Source of the DNA: Pseudomonas sp. PGPPP3
GTDB lineage: Bacteria > Pseudomonadota > Gammaproteobacteria > Pseudomonadales > Pseudomonadaceae
Length of the DNA stretch: 9,315 nt
Assembly (NCBI GenBank): GCA_002256055.1
Contig: NKIE01000080.1
Location: 1 to 9,315 of the forward strand
Direction: 5' to 3'
The position numbers and the translations under genes are program-made. Below, one piece after another: positions 1-6,166 of this stretch (the first letter of the stretch is position 1; each line of letters begins with the position of its first letter). The notes below the pieces were generated by a model that saw nothing but the letters and a program-made list of their open reading frames with translations, was not told the DNA's origin and searched no databases.

Positions 1-320
1 TGATCGCCTACAAGATCCTCGACTCGATCCGCCTGCTGACCCGCGCCATGGACATGCTGCGTGAGCACTGCATCGACGGCATCAGCGCCAACGAAGCCCA
101 CTGCCGCCAACTGGTGGAGCAATCCATCGGCCTGGTCACCGCGCTGAACCCTTACATCGGCTACGAGAACGCCACCCGCATCGCCAAGATCGCCCTCGAC
201 ACCGGGCGCGGCGTGCTGGAGCTGGTGCGCGAAGAGAAGCTGCTGGACGACGCCACCCTGGCCGACATCCTGCGCCCTGAGAACATGATCGCGCCGCGTC
301 TGGTGCCGCTCAAAGCCTGA
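1..320 (+). CDS. aspA: Aspartate ammonia-lyase (aspartase), C-terminal end only
   Basis: The window opens inside this gene; the reading frame is open from base 3 and ends at TGA 318-320. About 105 C-terminal residues are visible. They match the fumarase/aspartase superfamily C-terminal domain: a helix ending in REHCIDGISAN, then SIGLVTALNPYIGYENATRIA, then a helix leading to LLDDATLADILRPENMIAPR. The stretch GLVTALNPYIGYENA is the usual aspartase/fumarase signature region after the catalytic core. Aspartase converts L-aspartate to fumarate and ammonia in the cytosol. I prefer aspartase over class II fumarase because the residues after the NPYIGYENA segment resemble the Pseudomonas AspA tail from memory; the catalytic SS-loop lies outside the window, so this is inference. 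A terminator follows directly, so it is the last gene of its transcript. Confidence 0.83.
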   Translation, partial: IAYKILDSIRLLTRAMDMLREHCIDGISANEAHCRQLVEQSIGLVTALNPYIGYENATRIAKIALDTGRGVLELVREEKLLDDATLADILRPENMIAPRLVPLKA

Positions 321-337
321 TTCAACCGACTCATCAG

Positions 338-390
338 GAGGGGCGCCTGCCCCTCATCCTTCAAGGATGGCTTCGGCCATCCTTTTTTTT
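338..390 (+). terminator. Tandem-hairpin rho-independent terminator of aspA
   Basis: Two hairpins follow the aspA stop. The first is GAGGGGC/GCCCCTC (338-344 and 349-355) with a 4-base loop. The second is AAGGATGGC/GCCATCCTT (363-371 and 376-384) with a TTCG tetraloop, and it runs into a tract of eight T (383-390). The second alone is a textbook intrinsic terminator; the first may reinforce it. Confidence 0.93.
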
Positions 391-450
391 GCCCGGCATC
401 TGCGCCTGAGCAGGCCGTTGAACATGTCGCCGACAGATCAACACAGGCTG

Positions 451-1482
451 TTAGCCGCCGAGCTGACGAATCCACTCCTCATAACCTGCCGCCGCGACCT
501 GAGCAGCCTTGGCGCCATGTGCAGACGAGGCCCAACCCAGTTCTCGTGCCTCGCTGGGGCTGTAGCCAAAATGCTGGCGAAAGGCCCGGCTAAAGTGCGC
601 CTCATCGGCAAAGCCCCACTGATAGGCGATCACGCCAATGTGGCGCTGCTCGCCAGACTGACAGAGCTGACCATGGATGCGCTCAAGGCGCCGCTGGCGA
701 ATGTAAGCGGCGACACCGCCGAGAGGCTCGAACAAGCGGTAGAGGCGCGAACGCGATAAACCAAGCTGCCGACACAACCATTGCGGCGACAGCGCGGGAT
801 CAGCCAAGGCCTGCTCAATGGCACTCTTAATTCGGTTTAGTTGGCTGGCCTCAATGGGCTGACGCGCCTGCTCGATCGTGTCCAAGCAAGGGTTTAGGCA
901 GGCATTGAGCAGATCCACGGTTGCCCGCGCGACGTCGCCAGCCTCATCGCGATGAAGCTGCGGCAAGCGCCGTTCGAGGGCATGCAGATAATCACCGAAC
1001 AGACCACCCAGAGCGCCGCGCAAAATTCGCCCATGGGCATCGAGCAGTGGTCGGCGGCTTTCTAGTCGCTCGCGCGGCACCACCAGATTAATGATCGTGG
1101 CTTGACTGGCCAGGGTGTCGAAACTGCACGAGAGGTCCGTCAGAAACAATTCCCCCGACCCAACGCAAAAAGGCTGGCCAGCGAAATCACCGCGCTGCCC
1201 GCCAGTGCGGTAGACCTGCAACAGCACATGGTCGAGTTGATCGCCATGAATTCGCCGCGCGCTCCGGCACAAACGTTGCGCGTCGAGCACCGCCGCGCCG
1301 AACACCAGATCACCCAGGTGATAGGCCTCGACTTCGGCATGAAATCCCGCAGGAGCCTCGCTGGCGGGTAACGGCTGCGCCTCGAACATCACCCCGATGC
1401 TCTGCCGCCACGCTTCAAAACCATCCGATCCGGACAGCTCGCGCGTGCTGAAGCGACTGACCGGCAGCTTCTCTGAGTCCAA
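451..1482 (-). CDS. AraC-family transcriptional regulator, probable regulator of the divergent LysE-type exporter
   Basis: This encodes a 343-residue protein if it starts at TTG 1482. That start has GGAGG (1490-1494) seven bases upstream; an in-frame ATG at 1524 has no clear ribosome site and would put the nearby repeat sequence within 2 bases of the start. Residues ~10-200 form an N-terminal sensor domain of the kind found in AraC_binding_2-type proteins (FSTRELSGSDGFEAWRQSIG near the start). The C-terminus has the two AraC helix-turn-helix units: one at ~231-252 (LSPQWLCRQLGLSRSRLYRL) and one at ~281-304 (HIGVIAYQWGFADEAHFSRA), followed by the family's FGYSPSEAR. It is divergent from the exporter at 1672, and the direct repeats in the spacer suit an AraC dimer. 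The effector is unknown. Both ~200-residue domains look intact. Confidence 0.88.
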   Translation of the reverse strand: MDSEKLPVSRFSTRELSGSDGFEAWRQSIGVMFEAQPLPASEAPAGFHAEVEAYHLGDLVFGAAVLDAQRLCRSARRIHGDQLDHVLLQVYRTGGQRGDFAGQPFCVGSGELFLTDLSCSFDTLASQATIINLVVPRERLESRRPLLDAHGRILRGALGGLFGDYLHALERRLPQLHRDEAGDVARATVDLLNACLNPCLDTIEQARQPIEASQLNRIKSAIEQALADPALSPQWLCRQLGLSRSRLYRLFEPLGGVAAYIRQRRLERIHGQLCQSGEQRHIGVIAYQWGFADEAHFSRAFRQHFGYSPSEARELGWASSAHGAKAAQVAAAGYEEWIRQLGG

Positions 1483-1525
1483 TGCCAAACCTCCATCCCT
1501 GGGACGCGGCAAAGTTTTGTGCATT

Positions 1526-1559
1526 CGGGACAAACCGTCAAGAAACCGGGACAACCGTC
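1526..1559. promoter_or_regulatory. Direct-repeat operator, probable AraC-regulator binding site
   Basis: CGGGACAAACCGTC (1526-1539) is repeated as CGGGACAACCGTC (1547-1559), so the repeats start 21 bp apart, two helical turns. Tandem half-sites on one face of the helix are what AraC-type regulators usually bind. The downstream copy ends exactly where a -35 for the exporter would begin (see the promoter entry), the usual position for an AraC-type activator. Binding by the neighbouring regulator is inferred. Confidence 0.6.
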
Positions 1560-1588
1560 CAATTACACCCAGCAAGCGTCAACATAAA
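1560..1588 (+). promoter_or_regulatory. Possible activator-dependent promoter of the LysE-type exporter
   Basis: CATAAA at 1583-1588 matches the sigma70 -10 consensus at four of six bases. The -35 position, 17 bp upstream at 1560-1565 (CAATTA), is poor, as expected for a promoter needing an activator, and it abuts the direct repeat at 1547-1559. Transcription would start near 1595, leaving a short leader that carries AGGAGG at 1621. This is a pattern-based guess. Confidence 0.35.
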
Positions 1589-1630
1589 GTCACCTCCTGA
1601 ACATTTCGCAAGCACATCACAGGAGGCGTC

Positions 1631-1675
1631 ATGTCCACACCAGCATTCGACCAGCGCTCGGAGCGGCAGTCATGA
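1631..1675 (+). CDS. Possible 14-residue leader peptide translationally coupled to the exporter
   Basis: A strong ribosome site, AGGAGG at 1621-1626, precedes an ATG at 1631 that opens a 14-codon frame (MSTPAFDQRSERQS). Its TGA stop at 1673-1675 overlaps the exporter's ATG at 1672 in an ATGA arrangement. The exporter's own ATG has only a weak GGAG at 1660-1663. The simplest reading is that ribosomes load at the strong site, translate the short frame and re-start on the exporter. It could instead be a relic of a lost upstream start. There are no runs of regulatory codons such as repeated Lys or Arg, so classical attenuation is not indicated. Confidence 0.4.
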   Translation: MSTPAFDQRSERQS

Positions 1676-2289
1676 GCAGCGCCGCCTGGATGGCCTACCT
1701 TGCCGCGATCAGCGCACTAATCATCTCGCCCGGCCCCTCGGCGCTGTTGGTGGTGCGCACGGCCAGCAGCCTCGGCTTAGTTGCGGCCGTACGGGCCATC
1801 CTCGGCGGCAGCCTGTCGGCGTTGATCCTTATCTGTGTGTCGCTGGCCGGGCTGGCGCGCCTGGCTGGCGACGATCTGCTTGGCCTGCTGCGCCTCTGCG
1901 GCGGCCTGTATCTGCTCTATGCCGGCATCAGCCAATGGCGCCAAGCTTCGCCCCTTCAGACGCAGAGCGCCGCCGCACCCAGCCAGCGGATCTTCCTGTC
2001 GGCGTTTTTAGTCGGGATGAGCAACCCCAAGGACATTCTGTTTTTTTCCTCCTTTCTCAGCCTGCTGGTCCCCCAGAACGGTAGCCTGCTTCTCCACGGC
2101 CAAGTCGTACTGGTTTGGGTGCTGGTCGATTTGCTGATCATGCTTGGCTATGCCTGGTTTGCCCAACACCAGCGACTCCTCGACGGCCGCCAGCTCTCCA
2201 GATGCTGCGCGGTGCTGCTCAGCACCTTCGGTTGTGCCGCGTTATTGCTGGAAACGCAGCCGCTCTACGCCCAACTCAGCGCGCTCTGA
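1672..2289 (+). CDS. LysE/RhtB-family amino-acid or metabolite exporter
   Basis: This encodes a 205-residue integral membrane protein, the standard length for LysE/RhtB exporters. The family signature is near the N-terminus: a first membrane helix leading into SPGPSALLVVRTASSLG (residues ~19-35). About six hydrophobic segments follow: roughly 4-24, 38-64, 68-86, 108-130, 142-162 and 180-200. SNPKDILFF (~115-123) is the conserved NPK motif of the family. These inner-membrane carriers export amino acids such as lysine, arginine, threonine or homoserine lactones, usually driven by the proton gradient; sequence alone does not give the substrate. The gene is divergent from an AraC-type regulator and its ATG overlaps a short leader frame (ATGA). 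It ends 25 bases before the convergent regulator's stop, with no obvious terminator between them. Confidence 0.88.
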   Translation: MSSAAWMAYLAAISALIISPGPSALLVVRTASSLGLVAAVRAILGGSLSALILICVSLAGLARLAGDDLLGLLRLCGGLYLLYAGISQWRQASPLQTQSAAAPSQRIFLSAFLVGMSNPKDILFFSSFLSLLVPQNGSLLLHGQVVLVWVLVDLLIMLGYAWFAQHQRLLDGRQLSRCCAVLLSTFGCAALLLETQPLYAQLSAL

Positions 2290-2314
2290 TACCCGGCGCG
2301 CAGCCCACTGCCGC

Positions 2315-3778
2315 CTAACACCAAGCCTTGCACAACGCCTGCACGGCCTCGGCAATCTGCGCCTCGGGTACGGCAGCAAAACCCAGCACCAGCCCGGCAC
2401 GCTGATCCGCAGGCACGTCGCTGTCAGCCAACCAATAACCGCTCAAGGGCGTGACCTCCACGCCGACCGCAACGGCCGCCGCCACCAATTCGGCCTCGCG
2501 CTGCAGGCTGTCGACCCGCACACACAGGTGCAGGCCAGCCTCCACCGCGGGCAACGCGGCGCAGCCAGGAATAGCCGCCGGCCAAGCGCGCAGCAAGGCA
2601 TCGCGGCGACTACGGGCAGCGGCCCGCATACGGCGGATATGCCGCTGGAAATGCCCGCCGGAGATAAACTCGGCCATCACTACCTGGGTGCCGATTTCCG
2701 AGTTGCGCATGTCCAGGGCGCGGCGCTGAGCAAAGACCGGGGCCAGCGCCGGCGGCAGCACCAGATAGCCCAGGCGCAGGGCCGGAAAAGCGATCTTGCA
2801 GAAGGTGCCGACATAGATCACTCGTCCCTGACGATCCAACGCGGCCAAAGGCGCTAGCGGCGTGCCGCTGTAGCGGTATTCGCCATCGTAATCGTCCTCG
2901 ATGATCCAGCCGTCCTGGCGCTCGGCCCACTCCAACAACGCCAGGCGCCGCGCCAGCGATAAGGTCACCCCGGTCGGGTACTGGTGCGAGGGCGTGACAT
3001 AGGCCAGCCGGCAATCCTGCACCTGCTCCAGCGCGGCTACATCCAGGCCGTCGCGATCCACCGCCACGCCGCACAGCTGCGCACCCGCGGCGGCAAAGGC
3101 ATGACCGGCGGCGCGATAACCGGGGTTCTCGATGGCCACCCGGTCGCCAGGGTCGACCAGCAACTGCGCGCACAAACTGATCGCCTGCTGCGCACCGCAG
3201 GTGATAACGATCTGCTCTGGATCGCAGTGCAGCCCACGGCTGTTACGCAGATACGCCGCCACCAACTCCCGCAACTGCGCATCACCAGCTGGATCGCCAT
3301 AACCCAATCGCGCAGGCCCCGGCTTGCGCCAGAAGCGTGCCTGCAGGCGCGCCCAGGTTTCGAACGGAAACAGATCGAAGGCCGGCACGCCGACCCGAAA
3401 CGCCCGCGGCGCGCCACTCGGCGGCACCCGCAGTTGCTGCGCCTGCACCCGTAGCAAGGCCGCACTCGGCGCCGGACTCGTAACGGCACGGGGGGCCGGC
3501 TCGCTATGCAGTGCCAACGGCGCCACATAGGTACCGTCGCCCACCCGCGCCCGCACATAACCCTCGGCATACAACTGATCGACCGCGCGCCCCACGGTAT
3601 TGCGCGACACGCCGAGCAGCTCCGCCAGCTCCCGGCCCGCCGGCAAGCGCGTACCGCTGCGCAGGCGGCCATCCAGAATGCGCTCGCGCAGGGCCTGATA
3701 CAGCTGACGCGCCAGGCCGCGGCGCGGGTCGAGCTGGATGCCGGCAAGGTCGAAAGGCAGTGGTGCGGGAAAGGTCAT
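2315..3778 (-). CDS. MocR/PdxR-type (GntR-aminotransferase) transcriptional regulator
   Basis: This encodes a 487-residue cytosolic regulator. The ATG at 3778 was chosen because AGGAGG (3786-3791) lies seven bases upstream; a longer in-frame start at 3835 would fall inside the mobile element. Residues ~20-87 are a GntR-type winged helix-turn-helix (LARQLYQALRERILDGRLRSG, then AELLGVSRNTVGRAVDQLYAEGYV). After a linker, residues ~125-485 form a fold-type I aminotransferase-like domain. PLP-site motifs are intact: TPSHQYPTG (262-270), EDDYDGEYRY (294-303) and GTFCK, in which Lys328 should bind PLP. In this family the domain senses PLP or an amino compound rather than catalysing transamination. 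It is divergent from the PaiB/GNAT cluster, so it probably regulates that cluster. The 140-bp element sits directly before its ribosome site. Confidence 0.9.
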   Translation of the reverse strand: MTFPAPLPFDLAGIQLDPRRGLARQLYQALRERILDGRLRSGTRLPAGRELAELLGVSRNTVGRAVDQLYAEGYVRARVGDGTYVAPLALHSEPAPRAVTSPAPSAALLRVQAQQLRVPPSGAPRAFRVGVPAFDLFPFETWARLQARFWRKPGPARLGYGDPAGDAQLRELVAAYLRNSRGLHCDPEQIVITCGAQQAISLCAQLLVDPGDRVAIENPGYRAAGHAFAAAGAQLCGVAVDRDGLDVAALEQVQDCRLAYVTPSHQYPTGVTLSLARRLALLEWAERQDGWIIEDDYDGEYRYSGTPLAPLAALDRQGRVIYVGTFCKIAFPALRLGYLVLPPALAPVFAQRRALDMRNSEIGTQVVMAEFISGGHFQRHIRRMRAAARSRRDALLRAWPAAIPGCAALPAVEAGLHLCVRVDSLQREAELVAAAVAVGVEVTPLSGYWLADSDVPADQRAGLVLGFAAVPEAQIAEAVQALCKAWC

Positions 3779-3793
3779 GGCAAGGCCTCCTGA

Positions 3794-3933
3794 GAACCTG
3801 TTCAAAGTCTCGCGAGCTAGAGCCAGACAAGGCAAAAATGACCGAGGGAGCGGAGTTTACGGGCTGTAAATGAGCATCCCGAGGTCATTTTTAACGCCGT
3901 ATGGCCGACGCGCAGCAGACATTGAGCAGGTTC
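3794..3933. mobile_element. MITE-like non-autonomous element with terminal inverted repeats and TGA target duplication
   Basis: The ends are GAACCTGTTCAAAGTC (3794-3809) and its imperfect inverse GACATTGAGCAGGTTC (3918-3933), differing at two of 16 positions. Both flanks carry TGA (3791-3793 and 3934-3936), which looks like a 3-bp target duplication. Inside, AAAAATGACC (3835-3844) pairs with GGTCATTTTT, and TTTAC/GTAAA forms a smaller nested hairpin. There is no transposase or other plausible gene in its 140 bp. It looks like a small, passively mobilised intergenic element; I recall similar sequences in Pseudomonas genomes but cannot name the family. Confidence 0.7.
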
Positions 3934-3940
3934 TGAAAAT

Positions 3941-3971
3941 TGGCTCTATCAAACTCGACATAAATGGCTCT
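3941..3971. promoter_or_regulatory. TGGCTCT direct repeats, probable MocR-type operator
   Basis: TGGCTCT occurs at 3941-3947 and again at 3965-3971, 24 bp apart, each preceded by an A/T-rich triplet and followed by a similar three bases. MocR regulators such as PdxR, GabR and TauR bind direct repeats at divergent promoters. The second copy overlaps the first base of the -35 of the promoter at 3971, so bound regulator could contact RNA polymerase. Confidence 0.55.
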
Positions 3972-3999
3972 TACAACAGGCCAATTGCTTGCCTAGGAT
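3971..3999 (+). promoter_or_regulatory. Sigma70 promoter of the PaiB/GNAT cluster
   Basis: TTACAA (3971-3976) and TAGGAT (3994-3999) are separated by exactly 17 bp; each matches the -35 and -10 consensus at four of six bases. Transcription would start near 4006, some 20 bases before the PaiB-like ATG, whose GGAG ribosome site is at 4015-4018. Confidence 0.65.
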
Positions 4000-4025
4000 G
4001 ATGCCATCACCACCGGAGTTCGCCC

Positions 4026-4676
4026 ATGTATATCCCCGCTCACTTCCGCCAGGATGACCTCGCCCAACTGCACGCGCAGATGCGCCAAGCCCCACTGGCC
4101 ACGCTGGTCAGCCACAGCAGCGCGGGTTTGCAGGCCAGTCATTTACCGCTGTTGTTAGTGGCCGAGGAAGGCGAGTACGGCACCCTGTATGGCCACTTCG
4201 CCCGCGCCAACCCGCAGTGGCAGGTGTTTGCCGAACAGCCCGAGGCGCTGGCGATTTTCAGCGGCGCCGACGCCTACGTCAGCCCGAGCGGCTATCCGTC
4301 CAAGGCCGAGCATGGCAAGGCGGTACCGACCTGGAACTACATCAGCGTGCACGCCCATGGTCAGCTGGAGGTATTTGATGACCCCGAGCGTCTGCGCCAG
4401 TTACTGGCGCACATGACCGCCGTCCACGAAGGCAACCAGCCTAAACCATGGGCCATGGACGATGCGCCGCGTGACTATATCGACAGCATGCTGCGCGCCA
4501 TCGTCGGCTTTGCCCTGCCGATCCAGCGCCTGCAGGGCCAATGGAAGCTCAGCCAGAACCGCAACGCCGCCGACCACGCCGGAGTGCAGCAAGCCCTGAG
4601 CGCCAGCCCACAGGCCAAAGATCAGGCCTTGGCCGCGCAGATGCTCATCGCCCGCCCAGCCACTCGCCAAGCCTAA
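4026..4676 (+). CDS. PaiB-family FMN-binding protein (putative negative transcriptional regulator)
   Basis: This encodes a 216-residue protein close to the PaiB family's usual ~200-213. The family motifs are all present in order: the MYIPAHF start, GHFARANPQW (56-65), YVSPSGYPSK (84-93), VPTWNYISVHAHG (100-112) and WKLSQNRN (173-180). The fold is expected to be a split beta-barrel binding FMN. Bacillus PaiB is linked genetically to repression of sporulation and protease genes, but its role in Pseudomonas is not settled, and a flavin-dependent reductase activity is equally possible. GGAG at 4015-4018 gives a good start. It is the first gene of a three-gene cluster with two GNAT acetyltransferases. 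In Bacillus, PaiB is paired with PaiA, a GNAT polyamine acetyltransferase, so the arrangement here repeats that pairing. Confidence 0.88.
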   Translation: MYIPAHFRQDDLAQLHAQMRQAPLATLVSHSSAGLQASHLPLLLVAEEGEYGTLYGHFARANPQWQVFAEQPEALAIFSGADAYVSPSGYPSKAEHGKAVPTWNYISVHAHGQLEVFDDPERLRQLLAHMTAVHEGNQPKPWAMDDAPRDYIDSMLRAIVGFALPIQRLQGQWKLSQNRNAADHAGVQQALSASPQAKDQALAAQMLIARPATRQA

Positions 4677-4685
4677 GGGGCGCCC

Positions 4686-5135
4686 ATGTCCAACCTGCAG
4701 ATTCGCCCCATCACCGCCGTCGATCACGCCGCCTGGCTGCCGCTGTGGCAGGGCTACCAGCGCTTCTATAACGCCGAGATTGCCGCCGAGGTCAGCGCCG
4801 TTACCTGGCAGCGTTTTCTCGACCCCAGCGAACCGATGCACGCCGCGCTGGCCTGGCAAGACGGCGTGGCGGTCGGGCTGGTGCACTGGATCTTCCATCG
4901 CTCGTGCTGGACGGTCAGCGACTACTGCTACCTGCAGGACCTGTACGTGGCCGAAACCGTGCGCGGTGGCGGCGTCGGCCGCGCGCTGATCGAACAGGTG
5001 TACGCAGCCGCCCAGGCCGCCGGCGCCAACCGCGTGCACTGGCTGACCCAAGAGGACAACGCCCAGGCGCGCCAGCTGTATGACCGCATCGCCAGCCGCT
5101 CGGGGTTTATCCAATACCGCCAGTTGTTCAGCTAA
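4686..5135 (+). CDS. GNAT-family N-acetyltransferase
   Basis: This encodes a 149-residue single-domain GNAT enzyme that should transfer an acetyl group from acetyl-CoA to an amine. The start follows the PaiB-like stop by nine bases, with AAGGGG just upstream, so the two are co-transcribed. The acetyl-CoA site is clear: strand CYLQDLYVAE (81-90) then R93-G-G-G-V-G-R99, matching the Q/R-x-x-G-x-G/A loop, then helix ALIEQVYAAA. The last motif, NAQARQLYDRIASRSGFIQYR (125-145), is the usual GNAT C-terminal part. The acceptor is unknown. The position beside PaiB echoes the PaiA-PaiB pair, so a polyamine or amino-acid derivative is a reasonable guess. Confidence 0.88.
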   Translation: MSNLQIRPITAVDHAAWLPLWQGYQRFYNAEIAAEVSAVTWQRFLDPSEPMHAALAWQDGVAVGLVHWIFHRSCWTVSDYCYLQDLYVAETVRGGGVGRALIEQVYAAAQAAGANRVHWLTQEDNAQARQLYDRIASRSGFIQYRQLFS

Positions 5136-5148
5136 GTAGGTGTCCACC

Positions 5149-5820
5149 ATGCTGGAGCACTGGCAAGCAGCCCAGCCCCCGGATGCCGCCGTATTGCACG
5201 GCAGCCGGGTGCGTCTGGAACGACTCGACCCGGCGCGCCACGGCGACGACCTCTGGCAGGCGCTGCAAGGCGCGGATGCCGACCCGCACATGTGGACCTA
5301 TATGGGCTACGGGCCATTTGCCAGTCACGCTGCTTTCACACAGTGGCTGAACAGCCTCGGCAATCTTGGCGACACCGTGTTTTACACGGTCATCGCCAAC
5401 AGCAGCGGCCAGGCCCTCGGCCTGCTCAGTTACCTGAATATCTGCCCGGCCCACGGCAGCATCGAGATCGGCCACGTCTGTTTTGGCCATGCCATGCAGC
5501 GCAGCACCCTGGCCAGTGAAACGGTCTACCTGCTGGCCCGCTACGCCTTCGAACTCGGCAACCGCCGCCTGGAATGGAAATGCGACAACGCCAACCTACG
5601 CTCCAAGCGCGCGGCCGAACGCTTCGGTTTCAGCTACGAGGGGCTGTTTCGCCAGCATCTACTGGTCAAGGGCCACAACCGCGACACCGCCTGGTTCTCC
5701 CTGTTGGACCATGAATGGCCGGCCCAGCAACGGGCCTTCGAGCGCTGGCTGGCGGCGGACAATTTCACCGAACAAGGCCAGCAGCGCCAGCGCCTGCAAG
5801 ACCTGCGCGAACACGGCTAA
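5149..5820 (+). CDS. GNAT-family N-acetyltransferase, RimJ/RimL-like
   Basis: This encodes a 223-residue protein of the RimJ/RimL-like (Acetyltransf_3) branch. The ATG at 5149 was preferred over the in-frame GTG at 5140, because AGGTG (5138-5142) is suitably placed only for the ATG. It starts 13 bases after the preceding GNAT stop, in the same operon. Recognisable features are the N-terminal VRLERLDPARHGDDLW (21-36), the core strand IEIGHVCFG (106-114), the acetyl-CoA loop in a degenerate form typical of this branch (AMQRSTLASETVYLLARYAFE, 115-135), and the C-terminal ECKCDN-like segment LEWKCDNANLRSKRAAERFGF (141-161). Target may be a protein N-terminus or a small molecule. After it comes a non-coding stretch of ~440 bases with no T-rich terminator. 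Confidence 0.86.
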   Translation: MLEHWQAAQPPDAAVLHGSRVRLERLDPARHGDDLWQALQGADADPHMWTYMGYGPFASHAAFTQWLNSLGNLGDTVFYTVIANSSGQALGLLSYLNICPAHGSIEIGHVCFGHAMQRSTLASETVYLLARYAFELGNRRLEWKCDNANLRSKRAAERFGFSYEGLFRQHLLVKGHNRDTAWFSLLDHEWPAQQRAFERWLAADNFTEQGQQRQRLQDLREHG

Positions 5821-5848
5821 TGACCCGGTTACTGCTGTTAAAAGCCTC

Positions 5849-5862
5849 GCGGTTAAAACCGC
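5849..5862. repeat. REP-like short palindrome
   Basis: GCGGTT and AACCGC flank a two-base centre, followed by the CTCCCACA tail that commonly accompanies small intergenic palindromes in Pseudomonas (from memory). It lies just after the second GNAT gene and could also end its transcript weakly. Confidence 0.45.
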
Positions 5863-5918
5863 TCCCACAAATCTCGCAGGCGCCTCGGTTCCCCGGTCCC
5901 GTCAGAAGGCCGAGTGGA

Positions 5919-6008
5919 GGCGCTGTGTAGAGGGGCGTTTGGCAGGGATGCCAAACGAGGAACGATGGGCCAGGGATGGCCCACCGTGACGCCCCTCGGA
6001 ACAGCGCC
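5919..6008. repeat. Nested inverted-repeat structure with two GGGA-loop hairpins
   Basis: Four inverted repeats fit inside one another. The outermost, GGCGCTGT/ACAGCGCC (5919-5926 and 6001-6008), encloses GAGGGGC/GCCCCTC (5930-5936 and 5991-5997), separated by symmetric three-base gaps. Inside are two perfect hairpins, GTTTGGCA/TGCCAAAC (5937-5956) and TGGGCCA/TGGCCCA (5966-5983), both with the loop GGGA. The result is a two-armed, cloverleaf-like fold. Small open frames through here look like noise. Confidence 0.65.
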
Positions 6009-6020
6009 GTAGCGAGGGAA

Positions 6021-6116
6021 GTTTCGCGCAGCGAAACCCGGATGCCGGGTGCGCTTTCTCTTTGGTTACTTTCTCTTTCGCGCAAGCAAAGAGAAAGTGA
6101 CTCGGCGTAAAGCCGA
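6021..6116. repeat. Run of hairpins with an alternative-pairing CTTTCTCTTT repeat
   Basis: Four further hairpins follow in series. They are GTTTCGC/GCGAAAC (6021-6037), ACCCGG/CCGGGT (6036-6050), CTTTCTCTTT/AAAGAGAAAG (6069-6078 and 6088-6097), and TCGGC/GCCGA (6102-6116). CTTTCTCTTT is also present at 6054-6063, so the right arm could pair with either copy. Similar TTTCTTTGGTTACTTTC-type intergenic repeats are common in Pseudomonas, so I take 5919-6116 as one repeat-rich intergenic element; its exact ends are unclear. Confidence 0.55.
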
Positions 6117-6166
6117 AACCGGTAGTGGCAAGCGCACAACACATAACGGATAGCGCGCCTCAAAAA

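Noticed and set aside
3779..3835. Extended N-terminus of the MocR regulator (MPCLALARETLNRF)
   Set aside because: These residues come from the inserted element; the consensus ribosome site supports ATG 3778.
3794..3933. Integron attC site or phage attachment site
   Set aside because: No integrase is present and the ends are ordinary inverted repeats with a 3-bp duplication, without the R'/R'' boxes of attC.
4401..5291. 296-codon minus-strand frame across the PaiB/GNAT genes
   Set aside because: It is antisense to genes with clear family motifs and is a GC-rich shadow with no recognisable domain.
6054..6097. CRISPR-like or tandem-repeat array from repeated CTTTCTCTTT
   Set aside because: Only two direct copies and one inverse copy with unequal spacing exist; hairpin pairing explains them.
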